A stretch of DNA of 64,000 nt from Nymphaea colorata (Eukaryota; Streptophyta; Magnoliopsida; Nymphaeales; Nymphaeaceae). The stretch is taken from the NCBI RefSeq assembly GCF_008831285.2, contig NC_045151.1:2227544-2291543 (forward strand), written 5' to 3'. Shown here one piece after another: positions 1 to 13,174 of the stretch (position 1 is its first letter; each line of letters starts with the position of its first letter). A program made the translations under genes and the position numbers. The notes under the pieces were generated by a model, which saw only the letters and a list, made by a program, of their open reading frames with translations, was not told the origin of the DNA and did no database searches.

Positions 1-3000
1 ACAAGGAAAATTCTGTCATCAGCAAAGGTTCCTCCCTCAGTAAAATTTTTCAATATATATGGTATCTGCAACGACACACCTCACAACATATGGTAAGTCT
101 ATCTTGCTTTAATTTCTCAAGAGCTAAGGTTCTGAACGCTTGGCATGTCCTGATGTTGAAAGAATGAATGTTAGAATTGGCTCATGCTCTTGCTGCTGGT
201 AATTTGTAGTTTCTTATATTTTTTTTCCTTTCACAGCTATGGCAGTGAGAAAAGCCCAGTCTCAGATCTGCGACAGCTGTTGATATCTGAGGTTCTTCCC
301 TTCCTCCAGTTGTTTAGATCCAATAAGATGCATCATCCTTTAAATTTGACCTATGCAATTACCTTTGTTTATTTTCCATTGGTACTAATTAGCTTTTTCA
401 AGTTACAATTTGGTCAAATGTATGTAATCAGAATGTGCAGACAATGCTATGGACAGATCTTCGCCTTTATATTCTTTTGAGCAAAAAGCAGGCTAAGTGT
501 TTAATTTTAGGTGCTACTAGCATATAAAACAAATGCAAATATATAAGTACACACACAAGTGGTGTAGATATACATGGCATCTCCTGCTCAGCTCAGTAAG
601 AAGGCAAAGAAAGATAATCCTATACCTTCTTGGCTTTGACTGCTCCCGGTCATTTTGAGTCCAATTTGGTAATTTTGCACCTTGACAACAGTGATTTGCA
701 GAATTCTTGGGAATGTAAGTGAATACTCACAACATGGTCTACCAAGAGGATGGAAGGATGACAGCCAACATTATTAGTGTACAGCCACAGGCTTAGGGGG
801 CATGCTTGCTAATAACTTGCTAGTTGTCAACAAAGCCTTTGCTTCATGATGGTGTTAGGCCTTGTTGTGGTTAGAACTTTAATCAGTTAATGCATTTCTT
901 GTGTTTTGAAAACCCTACACATGTTTACTCAATTCTCTTGCCATTGCCTACAGATTGATATTCTAAAAAGTGTTGAATTACCATTTACGAAGTAATTTTC
1001 GCCTGAATATGAGATGATACATTAAACAATTGGATGTTTCTTTAATCATTATGTCATCTTTTTTTTTTTTTTGCTCTGAAAAAAGGGCTTTCTTTTGGAT
1101 TTTCTGTTGGCTGTTGCTTTGGTTATGCTGTTGGGGTTTTCAGTCAGTATTTAGTGGGGGTAGTGTGTTGGCATCAAATGAAATTTAGTTGCTGTTGAGA
1201 ATCAACGTTCTGGGTTTAGTATAGCTTGTCCTTTGCGTGTATGAATGGACTTCAACAATCTCATGTTGTGATGTAAACTATGCTGCTGGACGTCGATGCC
1301 AGTCAAGTGTCTAAACAAAGAATTGCATGCTGAAGCCAGTATTATTATCTTCAACCAACTTCTTATTGTTGTGGGGGTAGTGTGTTGGCAATTGGCATCA
1401 AATGAAATTTAGTTGCTGTTGAGAATCAACGTTCCAGGTGTAGTATAGCTTGTCCTTTGCATGTATGAATGGACTTCAACAATCTCATGTTGTGATGTAA
1501 ACTATGCTGCTGGACGTCGATGCCAGTCAAGTGTCTAAACAAAAAATTGCATGCTGAAGCCAGTACTATTATCTTCAACCAACTTCTTATTGTTGTGATG
1601 TTTTCTCTAATCCTGACATTTTGTTAGGTTGTGATAAATCTGAAGACTCTGTGTGTGTGTGTGTGTGTTTGTTTCCCAACTTTGAGAGTGGGTTGCTTTT
1701 ATATCCATGTGATTTAATTTCTTTGGACCCCACTGGTGTGGGTTGCATTACACATTTTACAACAGTGGTTTGGCCATTTTTCTCCTTCCAGATTTCAAAA
1801 CTTCCTAATTTCATTGCAATGGGTGGCAACACCTGTCCCGTATCATCGGACACTGTGTCATCGTTAATGTCACAGCATGATGGCCTTCCGTATCTGTGTG
1901 TAGAGCCTATTTCTGTTAACATCATTCTTGTTTACTTGCTTGACATGTTTGCTTCCCTGACAATGTCTGAAAGCCCGGTGTCATCATTATATGCCATGTT
2001 GCATTTCAAGTTGGCCTACTCTGCTGATATTGTGGATGCTCCACTTTTGAAATAGGTTTTGAGCTTTTTTGTCTTCCTATTAGGTGATCTTGATTGACCT
2101 GTCTTTTGTGGTCAAGTATTTTTATGCCTGGGCTAGCTCTTCATGAACAAATGGTTCTGTACTTTATCATCTATCATGCTCTTATCCTGACCCTTGATAA
2201 GTTATATCCTAAATTATTCTTTGTTCTATTAGAATTTAGTATATTTTTGTTTTGCTTTTCAAAAGCTTGCTAAGATGGTGTCACGTTGGTAATTTTCAGC
2301 CAAACTATGTCTGTGTTGATGGTGATGGAACTGTTCCAGCAGAATCAGCATCTGTAAGTTCTACTTAACTAATTTGCTTCTTATCATTTACCAAGCAATT
2401 TTAATAAAGTCCCGGCAGGTATGGTGCTTTGTGTTTTCCTGCGGTTTATAATGTGTGCTTTCTTTGGAATGTTCTCTTACAACTGAAGTGTGTACATGTA
2501 TGTTCTCTAGGCTGACTTGTGTTGCATTATCCTTCTTCACTATAGGATCTTAAAAGGTTCAAAAAGTTTTTGAGCAACACAATACAATGGTGCCTACAAG
2601 GGCCCCATCAAGGTGGTTTTTGTATATGACCTTCAATGTAGGCAATCAAAAGTGCATTGGATTTGGTGTCGCTTGGCAATGAAAATCAATTTACACAAGA
2701 CAAATCACTTAGCTTTTTTAACAAGAGTAATATCATTTTTAGTTGCTTAAGGCAATTGCTTTCTTTTAACTTTTAAGAAGAGTGCATTGTTCTTATCATG
2801 TTATGTGTCTCCCAAGGCTCAGATGTTCATAGAGGCTGTCGAGATGTTGCAACTTGCAATCACTAATGTTATGATCTTATTGAAAAATTGTAGCATCTGA
2901 TATTGCACCATGCAAAACCAAAATCAAGAAATAGAAGCAGAAAGTGTTTCTTCTTGTCCAGAACTTTCTTCACGTGTAAGTCTCTTTTCAGGGATGAGGT

Positions 3001-4406
3001 GCTCTGTGGAGGGGGGCAGGTGGTGCCAAATACTAGTTCCAAGCTTTCCCTAAAAATGTTCTATGCGTGATTTTGGGAGAATGATTCATACTGGATGCTG
3101 AGTCATACTCCCACCTTGAAGAAGGAAATGATATTGAACATTTTTTTATATAGGATTTTTAGGCCCTTAGCTCAAGTAAATGCTACTCTCCTATTTTGCG
3201 AACAACTCACAGCATCGAAAAGTAGACCGCTAGATTATAACTGCTTCAAACAGAGAGATTCATATAGTGGGGTGCCTCTTATAGAGTTTGGTAGTTTTCA
3301 GACATCTTGGTGCTGTTCAATTACCCTTTCTGTTGAAGCTGAAGGATGTGCTCACTCGTCTTCCAACAAAAAAGAAGAATCATGGGTCTAGCTTCCATAT
3401 CAAGACCCTTTTTCGAACAGCAAGGTGTGACTTTATTGGAGGGTGAGAGAGGGTTCGAGTAAGTTCTTGCTTTACAATGTCATTGGTGGACTTTGTGTGT
3501 TTTAGAAGCAGAAGAATATTGAATAATTAGCTGGCATATCCTCGATAGGTTCATAAAATGATAATCAATATCAAGGCCTCTATTTCATGGCCAATGTTGT
3601 CTCGATACTTGTGCAAGCATAAAGTGTTAGCATTACTTTGCATACTGACATTGACATCCTTGGACACTTTGACAACTGCGTATCAAAACATGTTATCTCC
3701 TTCTCTCTCTCTTTCTGTTGTAGAAGAGGAGAAAAGGTAGAGTTGATATCATCCACTTTCCCGTTCTCCTTGCCCATCGAGAAAGATTGTTGGGCAGGAC
3801 AAATTGGGACTTAAAGGTGTTAGTCTACTTGGTTCTTGAATATGTTTAAATGAATAGTTTGCATCTTCTCTTCCTTTTTGCCCATGATTTGGAGGTAGTA
3901 TGAGACTGAGGTGGTAGTTCTAGATACATTAGAATTTTTAGGGTGTTACTGCCAACTAGTAGCTAATGATAGTTTTATTATCGGTTTTTTTTCTCCTTAT
4001 TGCTAAGCAGGCAGATGGGCTTCCTGCGGAAGCAAGGATTGCTGTTCCTGCTGATCATCGTGGAATAATCTCTGATCGACACGTATTCCGCATCCTCAAG
4101 CACTGGCTTGGGGCTGGTGAACCAGATCCATATTACAATCCTATGAATGACTATGTAATTCTGCCAGATGCTTCAGAATTTGTACAGGCCATGGGTGGCC
4201 TAGTTAAAGAACAGTGGGAAATCATAAGTGATGCAGGTGAAGGTGGTGGTGAAGCCAAAGATGTCTCCTTTTCCTTGGGTTTATCCCTATCCAGTGTGGT
4301 AGATGAATCTCAAGCTGAGGAATGTGTCATAATGCGGCCCAATTATGAAGATAATGTGGATCTTGGCTTTAAAAGATTGCAAGTTGCTGTATCTACGCGT
4401 GCTTAA
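1..4406 (+). CDS. LCAT-like phospholipase/acyltransferase (LCAT4-like), 3' part
   Basis: Partial gene whose 5' exons lie before the window. Coding exons read as 1-92, 237-291, 2300-2353 and 4011-4406 (stop TAA). Introns are GT-AG and the phases join: the split codon TG|C across the first intron gives Cys, followed by YGSEKSPVSDL. The third exon encodes NYVCVDGDGTVPAESA, which holds the acid residue of the Ser-Asp-His triad. The last exon has VPADHRGI with the catalytic His, then RILKHWLGAGEPDPYYNP and NDYVILP, hallmarks of plant LCAT-like proteins closest to Arabidopsis LCAT4. The nucleophile Ser lies upstream, outside the window. The family hydrolyses or transfers acyl chains of phospholipids in cytosolic or membrane-associated fashion. 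The LCAT4 versus LCAT3 assignment rests on remembered motifs and is less sure than the family. Confidence 0.88.
1154..1597. repeat. Tandem duplication (~217 bp unit, two copies) in LCAT-like intron
   Basis: Two head-to-tail copies at 1154-1370 and 1371-about 1597 share almost every base, including the stretch around GGACGTCGATGCCAGTC. The second copy has a short extra repeat (ttggcaattggca) near its start and a few substitutions. It lies in the 2-kb intron between 292 and 2299 and has no coding signal. The high identity suggests a recent duplication. Confidence 0.9.
1649..1669. repeat. (TG)n microsatellite
   Basis: About ten TG dinucleotides in the intron of the LCAT-like gene. Confidence 0.8.
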
Positions 4407-5162
4407 TGGGAGTTGCAAAATAGTGGCGACGTCACCATTGGCGGGTCCAGTATAGCATATATGTTTGTCTTATATGTATATAAAACCATTGTAAATTAAG
4501 TTATTCAAAACTCAATGGAATTGAATAAGTATTCAACGAAGAATGGCCAGGGACATGGAAAATTGGAAAGGTGAATGACCTCTTTCCATGATCTGGTTTT
4601 GTGTATACTTGTTGGATGAATGCATTACGTTGGACAATAACTGCTTTCTCTCTGATTTGAAAAAGTGATTAAAATTGAAGTCTAGCTTCTGTGGCGAGCC
4701 TTCTCTTTAGCAGCAGCTGGATCAACTGTTTATACACTATCAGCCAAGACAGGATATTTTGCAACTTGACTAAAAACCAGATGCATCACCTTTCTTTCAC
4801 CATGCAGGCACTTAAAAGTGCTTTTCTCACCTAGTCTCATTACATGGCGTCACCAGCAAACAGAATAATCTGGCTGAAGTATAATGGCAATATGGTTAGC
4901 AGAATTTTATTCTAAGTTTGCGGGAATTTCAAGGCCAAGTAAATCCAAAATATTTTTAAAAAAATAAGCAACATGAACTTGCTATTACATATTATTTGCA
5001 CATTAAAAAGTTTATGATATTCTCATTCTTATGTTGTACAGTGTAAAACCACCGCGAAGTTCATTTTGCAAAAAAATGCGTAGTATTGGCATGCTGGATG
5101 ATCGATATATAGACAGCCAGACTTAAGCTTCTCTCCCTACGCATGAATGTAATATCTTATTT

Positions 5163-5196
<34 letters not shown>

Positions 5197-6315
5197 GCTA
5201 CCTACCAGACCTTTATATACTAAATTGGATGAGAGTGGTATATGCTATTGATTTTAAGAAAAATGAATCGAGAATATTAAGTTGAAAAAAGTAGAAACCA
5301 AGTTGTATTTTCAAGAAACAGAACCAACTAACGAACTATATATGTGTGTATATATATAAGTCAAGCAAACTTAAGCCATTTGCTTTATATACTTAAAACT
5401 ACGTTTGGTAGACTCATATCTCAGATCAGGCTACCACAAATTTTAAAACCGCAGACTTGTGGTTAGACCCATCTCCATCAATCTATGGTTTTCAGTTTTC
5501 ACAAAGTAACATTGATTTGAGATCACGAATTGAGAAATCCATTGTTTGCGTATGTTGTGGATTTAACCTGATAGAGAGTTACACAGGATTAATTGAAGTT
5601 TATTTAAAAGATGAAATCGTCTTATTGAAACTTTTGAAGGTGATTTTCATAAAGAAGTGCGCCCTCTCATCCTTTCTATGAAAGCTTGGCTATGACACAA
5701 TTTTCATAATCGAACAATCCGTGCAAATACTCTCAATTCTTTGTTTAGTTTATCGATGTCTCCACATTACAGAACCTTATAAAATAGAAATCTCCCCTAA
5801 AATTGTATTTAACGTATAGATCTCTCATCACACAAGTTATGTGAATGATTTACAATGTCATTTCCAACAAGTCTATGATTTTCATTATCTGCTTTCCGCT
5901 TTGTAAGTAGTTGGCACATTTATTTCTATCTTAATGTGATCGACAAACTTATGTCTAACAGTTAACACTTGCACATTTCAGAAAAAATTATTGTCTTCAT
6001 TGCCTTCACTGATAAAATGAATTGATGCCATTACCAAAAATATTGTATGTCAGTTTATTAGCTCAATTTTTTTTCAGTAGTAACTGTGTAATCTCATTAG
6101 AACAAAAAAGGAAACATTTTGAAAACCTAAGTTTAGAAAATGATTTGAACCAGAAAAAAAAGAAACTCACAATAAGACAAGGACGAACTTCTCAATCGGT
6201 CCGACGGGCACGCCTCCACTTCGTCTCCGGCCTTACATATATCCTCCAGTTGCTAAATTGTGACGAGAGAAAGAAGTGAGAGCGAAGGAGAGAGGAAGAG
6301 GAGGGGGAGACAGAA
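4407..6315. other. Intergenic between LCAT-like and sulfiredoxin genes
   Basis: AT-rich DNA with no ORF that resembles a protein. The first few hundred bases should be the 3' UTR of the upstream gene. A (TG)n(TA)n microsatellite lies at about 5163-5197. The GA-rich stretch at 6265-6315 directly before the sulfiredoxin ATG is probably its 5' UTR. Confidence 0.6.
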
Positions 6316-7797
6316 ATGGCGCATGTTTGTTTTGTGGCGCATCATCGTCATCTTCTACCGTGCAGCGGAAGCAGCTTCTCCACAACCACGAGCAAATGGC
6401 GGAGGAGAAGCAGCGGCTGCAGCTTCTTCTTCTCCGGCCCTTTACGAGCAACAGCAACTTCCTCTCCTCCTCCTCTTTCTGGCTCCAATGGTCTCTCACC
6501 TTCCTTTTGCCTTTATGCCATTTTTTTTCTTGTTTCCCTCTTGGGTTCTCCGAAAATGACCGCTGAGATGGGTCTGATCACTCCTCTTCTTCCTTTCCGG
6601 TGGTGCACAGGTGCTCCTCCTTTAAATATGGTGGAAACGAAGAAGGGACCGTTCATTATGGAGATCCCTCTTGATAAAATCCGAAGGCCGCTCTCCAGGA
6701 CACGAGCCAACGACCCCCAGAAGGTGAAGGACCTCATGCTCAGCATCAGTGAGATTGGTCTTCAGGAACCGGTCTGTAAATCTCTTTGCCGCTCTTGATT
6801 TCAATTTTCTTTCTTCCCTACTTTCAAATTCTTTCCTCTGGTTGTCCTCTTCTTCTTTTTTGTTGATTTGTTTTTTCTTTTCAAAGCAATTTTTTCTACA
6901 GTTCCTATAACAGTTCCTTATTTTTTCTTTCAAAAGAGAAAAAAAGGAAGGTTCTTGCTTAGACGATTGCTGAAATTGGATTGGGCTTTAGCCTTTTTCT
7001 TGGGAAAGTGATTCAATGGTCTTCTTCATCTTCATAGCAATATGATTACGTCAGAAATGTCACGTTGGGAATTAAGCATATTATCTGCTTTGAGAAGGTG
7101 ACCTTTGAGACAGAGGTGTTTCCTTGGAGTGTCAGGCATGGACCATTTTCTTCTCTTGCTGATGATGCTTTCAGATTGCCACCGTCATCGTGACGGGGGG
7201 GCTATTTCGATTGGGGCAATGCTCGTCTGTTGGAAAACCCACTCTGGTTTCTGCTTTTAAGTTGCTATTTTCTCTAATGGATCATAGTTGCGACGTATCC
7301 TTTTCCAAATGCTTTGTTCATGCTTTATCACATGGAACTATGGGAGCGTGCATCTGATAGGCTAATTTTTTGTATCACAGATTGATGTTCTTGAGGTTGA
7401 TGGGGTGTATTATGGTATGAATCTTATCACATGCTTTAGTTTTTGCTTGATTAAGCAAAGCTTTACTGCATCCTTTTTAGCAGAGCATCTATACGGCAAA
7501 ATAATTTTGTTTGATTTCCTTAGGCTTTTCTGGTTGTCATCGTTACGAGGCACACCAGCGTCTTGGCCTGCCCACTATCCGTTGTAAAGTTAGAAAGGGA
7601 ACAAGGGCAACCCTTAGGTAATATTTTTTCTCTCTCTTTTGTTTCATGGAAAAATCTATGAGCTTCTTGGACGTGTCAGATGAGGTGATTCATGCAGCTT
7701 GCTTACCACGTCTCTTGCGATTGTCCTTCCTGCAAACTCAAAAGTTTTACTTCAAACTCATTCACGAGCTGCTAATGGCAGGCACCATCTGCGGTGA
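6316..7797 (+). CDS. SRX: Sulfiredoxin, chloroplast/mitochondrial type
   Basis: Sulfiredoxin reduces Cys-sulfinic acid of 2-Cys peroxiredoxins using ATP and a thiol donor. Exons are 6316-6490, 6611-6771, 7381-7414, 7524-7617 and 7782-7797, coding 159 aa. The core reads IPLDKIRRPLSRTRANDP, then ISEIGLQEP, IDVLEVDGVYYG and FSGCHRYEAHQRLGLPTIRC, ending TLRHHLR. The catalytic Cys is in FSGCHR (about residue 128). The tiny last exon encodes only HHLR plus stop, which fixes its acceptor. The N-terminal ~60 residues are rich in Ser, Thr and Arg and poor in acid, as in a plastid transit peptide. Segment 6491-6610 is 120 nt, begins GT, ends AG, is T-rich and has no stop, so it may be spliced or retained (199 aa form). 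Confidence 0.93.
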
Positions 7798-9886
7798 CGT
7801 GCTCAGATTGACCAAGTGGTTAGCAAAGCAACTAATAGCAAGTTATGGCCAAGAGAAGAGATGACAAGTAGATTTCTTTATCAGGAGTTCGTCCTATCTG
7901 AGTAAGAATCGACAGATTTAATCTGCCTGTAACTTTCCGCTGGATTCGGCAAATCCGCTGTCCTTCTAATTGCCACATGTCTGTATATCTGTAAATCATC
8001 AATTTGGAACCTGTACCAAAAAAAAGCACAGCTAGTGACGTGAAAGTTTATTAAATTAAAGGGAATAGTTTCATAGATTCCTCCGTGTCTGTGCGTCAGA
8101 ATTTGCTTTTACGTGAACAACTATTTGGACAGGGCACACTTCTTATATTACAAGAATTTTGTCAAACGACTCACAGCACAGTGTGAACTCTATGGGTACT
8201 GTTGTCTGATGGCAGCTTCTAAGAGGGTGTTTGATAGGCTTTCCATGGACAGTGTAGCGCACAAGCGTCCGTGCTGCCATAGAATCGATGCTTCATGCGT
8301 ATGTGGCGCCTGTTCTTCTCAACCAAACGTGGCACTGAGACAGGAATAGGTTGCCCTGTTCCTGTAATGACAGGAGCAGAATATCAGACATCCTCTAGGA
8401 GAAAGGTCCTGAATCAAGGACTGAACCCTGCGACTGAGTTTTTTCCTGTGGTACTATTGTGCTTGTAAAGCATGTGGTGGGGGTTTCAACCGGCCTTTCA
8501 TTTTCATAGATAATCTAGATGCCATGTTTCTTGGGAGAAAGTCATTTCTTTTCTTTAAGCCTACATTTGTTTCGGGGATCTCAAATCACACTGTTTAAAC
8601 AAAGAGTGGGTTTTGGCTGCAACGCAGATTTGGCTATTCGATGAGAGGTCGAATTCGCCTACTTTTTTCCCGTTCATAGGGTTCAAGATGACTTCGGGAT
8701 ATAGGTAGGAAGTAAGATACATGTCAATTATTATGATGCAGTGGGTTCACCATTCGTAGTTCATAGAAGTAGCTTTCATTGGAATCAAATTGCTAACTAG
8801 CTTGACCAACTATACTATGTCCCTTGCGGATTTGTTTGTTGAAAACCCTGGACAATCTTAGATTACTGCTTTTCTCAACTCCATAAAGACTTTGTAGCAC
8901 AAATGACTTGAATTTACTAATATCCTATGAAAAGTTTCATGTTCATTCTTCATCTTGATTGTGGGCAGCTATTGGAAATTGACCGCATGCTTGATTAGGT
9001 GCATCTCATTACCCACAATTTTCAACCAAACCAATCTGCATGGATTAGGGACACTGCTCAGCTTCAAACCAATCAACTAGTTGAGCAGATGCCATGCTTC
9101 TAAATGAATGATTCTTGAAAGGGGTAGGTCACTAAGACAACACAGAATATGTACAGAGGTATGTTCCGCGACCAATATAAGCAAAGGTTAAATGACTTTT
9201 TATCAAATTTTCGTCCCCATCATCATGCTCTTGGCACTCAGGATTGTGCTAATGCTAAGCCCTCCGGGGCTAAGAGCTCTACGTGAAAGTACTCAACGAA
9301 TGAACACTTCTCTTCAATCCTTTGTCTATAAGGCTTGCAACTAGATGATCGAGCCAAAGGTGGCTTAAATGCAAAATTTGTTTGAGGTCCAAATTGAGCT
9401 AGGGCGCATGAATTTGGGTCCTAAGAAGGACCAATTGTTAGTGAACCGACTAGATTGAGGAGATGGCTGCAGTGGTGGATGTGGCTAGTTTGGTTGCTGT
9501 TGGGCTCAGTTCATGTCAGGTTCGACTTGGGCTTTATGTTTTAGATCCCTGATATTGTGGGTCTTGGGTTGGATCCTTTCAGATCATGAATTGATCAAGG
9601 ACATAATGAGCCACCCAATCTAGAGTAGGTTGTTTTGGGCTTTTGAGTCGAGTTTTGAGGATAGAAGTTCAAGTTCAGACTCACTTCAAATTCAAAATGG
9701 AACGCATTTCATCTTAAGCCACTAAATTAAAGCCAGAACTCCAGACATGAGGTTCGGTTGAGTCTAGGTTTGGTATGTGATGTTAAAACTAAAAGTGCAG
9801 GTTTAGGCTTGACCAGAGTCAACATTTGGACACAACCAAGTCTAAAACAAAGTTGTCTAAGGCTGTGTTCCAATTTCGACCACCAA

Positions 9887-10044
9887 GGGGCCATTTGTAT
9901 GAACAACATGTGAGGTTTCATGAATTTATCTCGAAATTGGGATGGATCCATGGACCACCTGTTCAAATGTTTTATGAATCTACCCTAAATTTTTAGGCAT
10001 ATTCATGAAACACTCACACCTTGTTCGTAATGCCAAACGGCCCT
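9887..10044. mobile_element. MITE-like element, copy 1
   Basis: The left end GGGGCCATTTG is inverted at the right end as CAAACGGCCC. Inner parts also pair (GAACAA / TTGTTCG). CAA trinucleotides flank both ends (9884-9886 and 10045-10047). Size and 3-bp target duplication fit a Tourist/PIF-Harbinger type element. The ends were judged by eye. Confidence 0.55.
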
Positions 10045-10047
10045 CAA

Positions 10048-10194
10048 GGGGTTATTTGGTACCAAAGACACTTTCGAATGTATGAAGAATCTGCCATAAT
10101 CTTTGGGATGGGTTCATGGAATAATAGTTCTACTGTTACATACATCTCAGATTTATGAAACACTCATAAAGTATCGGTGCTTTTAAACAACCTC
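10048..10194. mobile_element. MITE-like element, copy 2, abutting copy 1
   Basis: The left end GGGGTTATTTGG is inverted at the right end as AAACAACCTC. It is flanked by CAA at 10045-10047 (shared with copy 1) and 10195-10197. The internal sequence resembles copy 1 (tatgaa-cactcat motifs), so the two are probably relatives inserted side by side. Confidence 0.5.
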
Positions 10195-12144
10195 CAAAAT
10201 ATCTAAACCTAAGAACCAGTCCTCAATAATGGGTCCCTGCCGACAAAAAGCAAGGAACTGGCCATTAGTGGCACCAAGGGCCAACTGGTTCATGTGGCCT
10301 GAATTGAAAGGTTCCTCTTTGTTGGGCCAAGTGGGGCACCATGTGGATTAGAGAACCTGATGGGGGTCATTCCCATCATGTCTACTTTGCATCCTCTTCT
10401 CTTCTCTATGGATCAAAGTCAGATTCTCTTTAAACAAAATTTGATCCAATAAGGAACTTTCTATTTAGAAACAGGCCCTGCTAGTAATTGGATCCAATAT
10501 ATACAAATATAACATTAGTGACTATAATAAAGATCCAAACTAGAATTGGGTCCAAATGAACATGGGGAGCACTAGTCAGGTGTGGCCTGCAAGCTCCATC
10601 ATCCGCCAACCGTGAGGGATGGATCGTCTACCTAATGAACACCAAACTGCAATTCTAAGCAAGTTAGTTGTGCCTGAATCACCAGCTAAGTGGGAAAGGG
10701 ACTACACCCATAACAGGTTTTACCAGGTTCAAAGCCAGAGTCGAAGTTATGCAATGGATTCAAGGTTGCATCTGCATTTGAAGTAGATTGGATATGAGTT
10801 TAAACTGGATGTGACATAACCGCTAGCAACATAAAGGGTTAGAATTTAACGAATCCAATATAATTGGATACAACGTGACCAGATTCGGATATAAACCTAG
10901 ATTTGGGCCCCAGATTTGAAACATATAAATGTGACATGATATGCTATGAAAAGAATCAGTCACTGAAGTCCCACATGTGCATTGTTTTTTTATAGCATTT
11001 CTAGAGACAATTTTGAAGAAAAAGCCAAAACTTAAGTGATGGGAAACATATTTTCAAATTAAAAGGTGGGAACCAAAAGTTCGTTATCTTTTGGTTTAGA
11101 TCATTTTGACATAGACAAACTCAACAAAAACAATATGAAACTATTAGATTTAAAAGGGTACGTCATGACTAACCGAATTGAAGCTTAAATAGATCGTTGC
11201 TAGCCAATTTGAGTGTCGGCCACCAAGCCACAAAAGGACAACGGTAAAATGTGCTTCAAATAACAAACTTGAAACTTGACCTATAGTCTTCATGTTTACA
11301 TCCTTGCAACCAGTTTGGTATTCTATAATAAGCTCATCTGAAGTAGATATTCATGTAGCTAGAACTTTTTGGGGAAAGTGCAAAAATTAGAGTTGTCAAA
11401 ATATATAGTCTAAAATTTTGAGGGTCTTAGATCCAAGGGTTTGAGGTCATACCCCCCCTCCGCCCCCCATTGGACCTTAAATATGAAGTTTTGGCTACAT
11501 ATTGTGAATCTTAAACCCTCATTTTTTTAATAGATATGAAGTCTAGTGTTTGTCCATTATGTGGGTCCTGCGTAAATGATATTTCATGCCAACCTTGAAT
11601 ATGAAATCCAAAGGCTATCAAACACACCTCAATACGTAGTTCCAAGATGATCCCAAGTCACATGAACTCCGTTGTGTTAAACAAACAGTAAGTTACCTGG
11701 ATCTCAAAACTATGCTACTTGTTACAAATTCTGGATTTCAAGTCTTCCGGTAGGTGGTTTTTTTACAATCTAAAAGGTCGTTTGTTTTATGTTCCATAGG
11801 ACGTGATGGAGAGGACGTCCCCTTCTCCACACCAGAACTATCCGGTTCCAAGACAGAATAACTCACTATCCATCTTTTAACGAATTTAGGAATGAAACAC
11901 TGCGTCCATTCTGCCAGGAGTTTCATTCGCAGCTAATATGGGTGTTGGCTTCATGTATTTGGTTTGGGAAACACAACTATACCGGTGATTATGTTCACTG
12001 CTAAATCATTCCAACCCTTCCTACTGCAAAATCTAGGTACAACTAATCAAACACCAGCACGTAATGTCAACAAATTTACTACAAAAAGTTTCGCCAAGCT
12101 TTATTATATTAACCACAGACTTGTACAGGATGAAAAATGTTGTG

Positions 12145-12320
12145 TGGCAGTGGCAGTCCGAAAAAATTGGTTGGAGGCACTCATTTAAAAATACTCATAT
12201 TTGGAGGGACACAAATATATGTCTAAAAGTAAATATTAAATTTATCAATGTAAAAATAAAAGAATTTTAAGAAGTTGGCATAGTTGGCTACACCAATCTA
12301 CATGTGGCTTTGCCGGAGCC
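12145..12320. repeat. Dispersed 'GGCGGAGCCAGAA...TGGCTCTGCC' repeat fragment
   Basis: Begins near ggcagtccgaaaaaatt and ends in ggctttgccggagcc. It shares its layout (inverted GGCGGAGCC-like ends, AT-rich centre) with copies at about 27443-27620, 31063-31220, 32138-32290, 41404-41567 and 42244-42421. A reverse fragment lies at 13291-13411. Confidence 0.45.
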
Positions 12321-13006
12321 GCTGCTATGTGCTGGTTATCTTAGAACCAATCCAGTCTTGCCAATGGCACTAATAGAACCTTCGGTGACAAATTCTGATT
12401 TTCAATTTTTATATTCCATTGCAAACCACCAAACTCATACAAATCTATGAAGGCAGTAAAAAGCATGAGCCACTTTATACAACACATGAAGACAAAGAAG
12501 TCAATCATCCAGCCAATTAAAGGTGGGGGATGAATATAAAAAGACAAATTAGAGAAAAGAAGTCTGTGATTGTGCGATTCTCAGTATTTGTGATTGCACG
12601 AACAAAATAGTGACAGAAAGGTCTCTCTGTGAAATCTCCATATCTGCTTCTTGGCGCATGATCTATTTCAAACTCTAAACGCTACAGATTCTTCACCCTA
12701 CCACATAGTACACGCAAGACTTTTCGTGAATAAGATACAACTGGTTGGGTAATTTTTATCTCTTTGTTTCAACTTGACAAACAGAAGACCAAATGCGCTG
12801 CATTTCTTTTCAGCAACAGAAGTATTCTATGAACTCATTTGATTTTAAGAGCGTTATATAAAACACTATTGCCACATAACCCCTTAGGTGCTCTTTGGCA
12901 ATAAGAATAGTTTGCTGCTGTTTCATGTTTTGATTCATTAATAAATACAGTGTTTCATAAATGTACCTCAATCTTTGTACATGTTCATAATAAACTGTTA
13001 TTGTAG

Positions 13007-13174
13007 AGAGGTTGCTTGGCAAAAATGACACTCAATAAGCATTTCATGAATCTAACTTAAAAGATTGAGACACATTCATGAAACATTAGTTCTAGTATAT
13101 CTTGAATGTCATGATCCAATCTTTAGACTAGATTGACGAGACACTCGTAAAGTGTCCATACTATCAAACAGCCT
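13007..13174. mobile_element. MITE-like element, copy 3
   Basis: The left end AGGTTGCTTGGC...GACACT pairs with the right end AGTGTCC...CAAACAGCCT. The centre has the cattcatgaaaca phrases seen in the elements at 9.9-10.2 kb. Exact ends and target duplication are unclear. Confidence 0.4.

Noticed and set aside
184-480. 98-codon open frame near the window start
   Set aside because: It runs across the second LCAT-like exon into the intron; only 237-291 is coding by splice and homology logic.
1621-2055. 144-codon open frame
   Set aside because: Lies wholly in the large LCAT-like intron and has no family resemblance; TG repeat and T-rich composition inflate it.
8113-8349. 78-codon Cys-rich open frame downstream of sulfiredoxin
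   Set aside because: No recognisable domain, poor start context, and no supporting exon structure.
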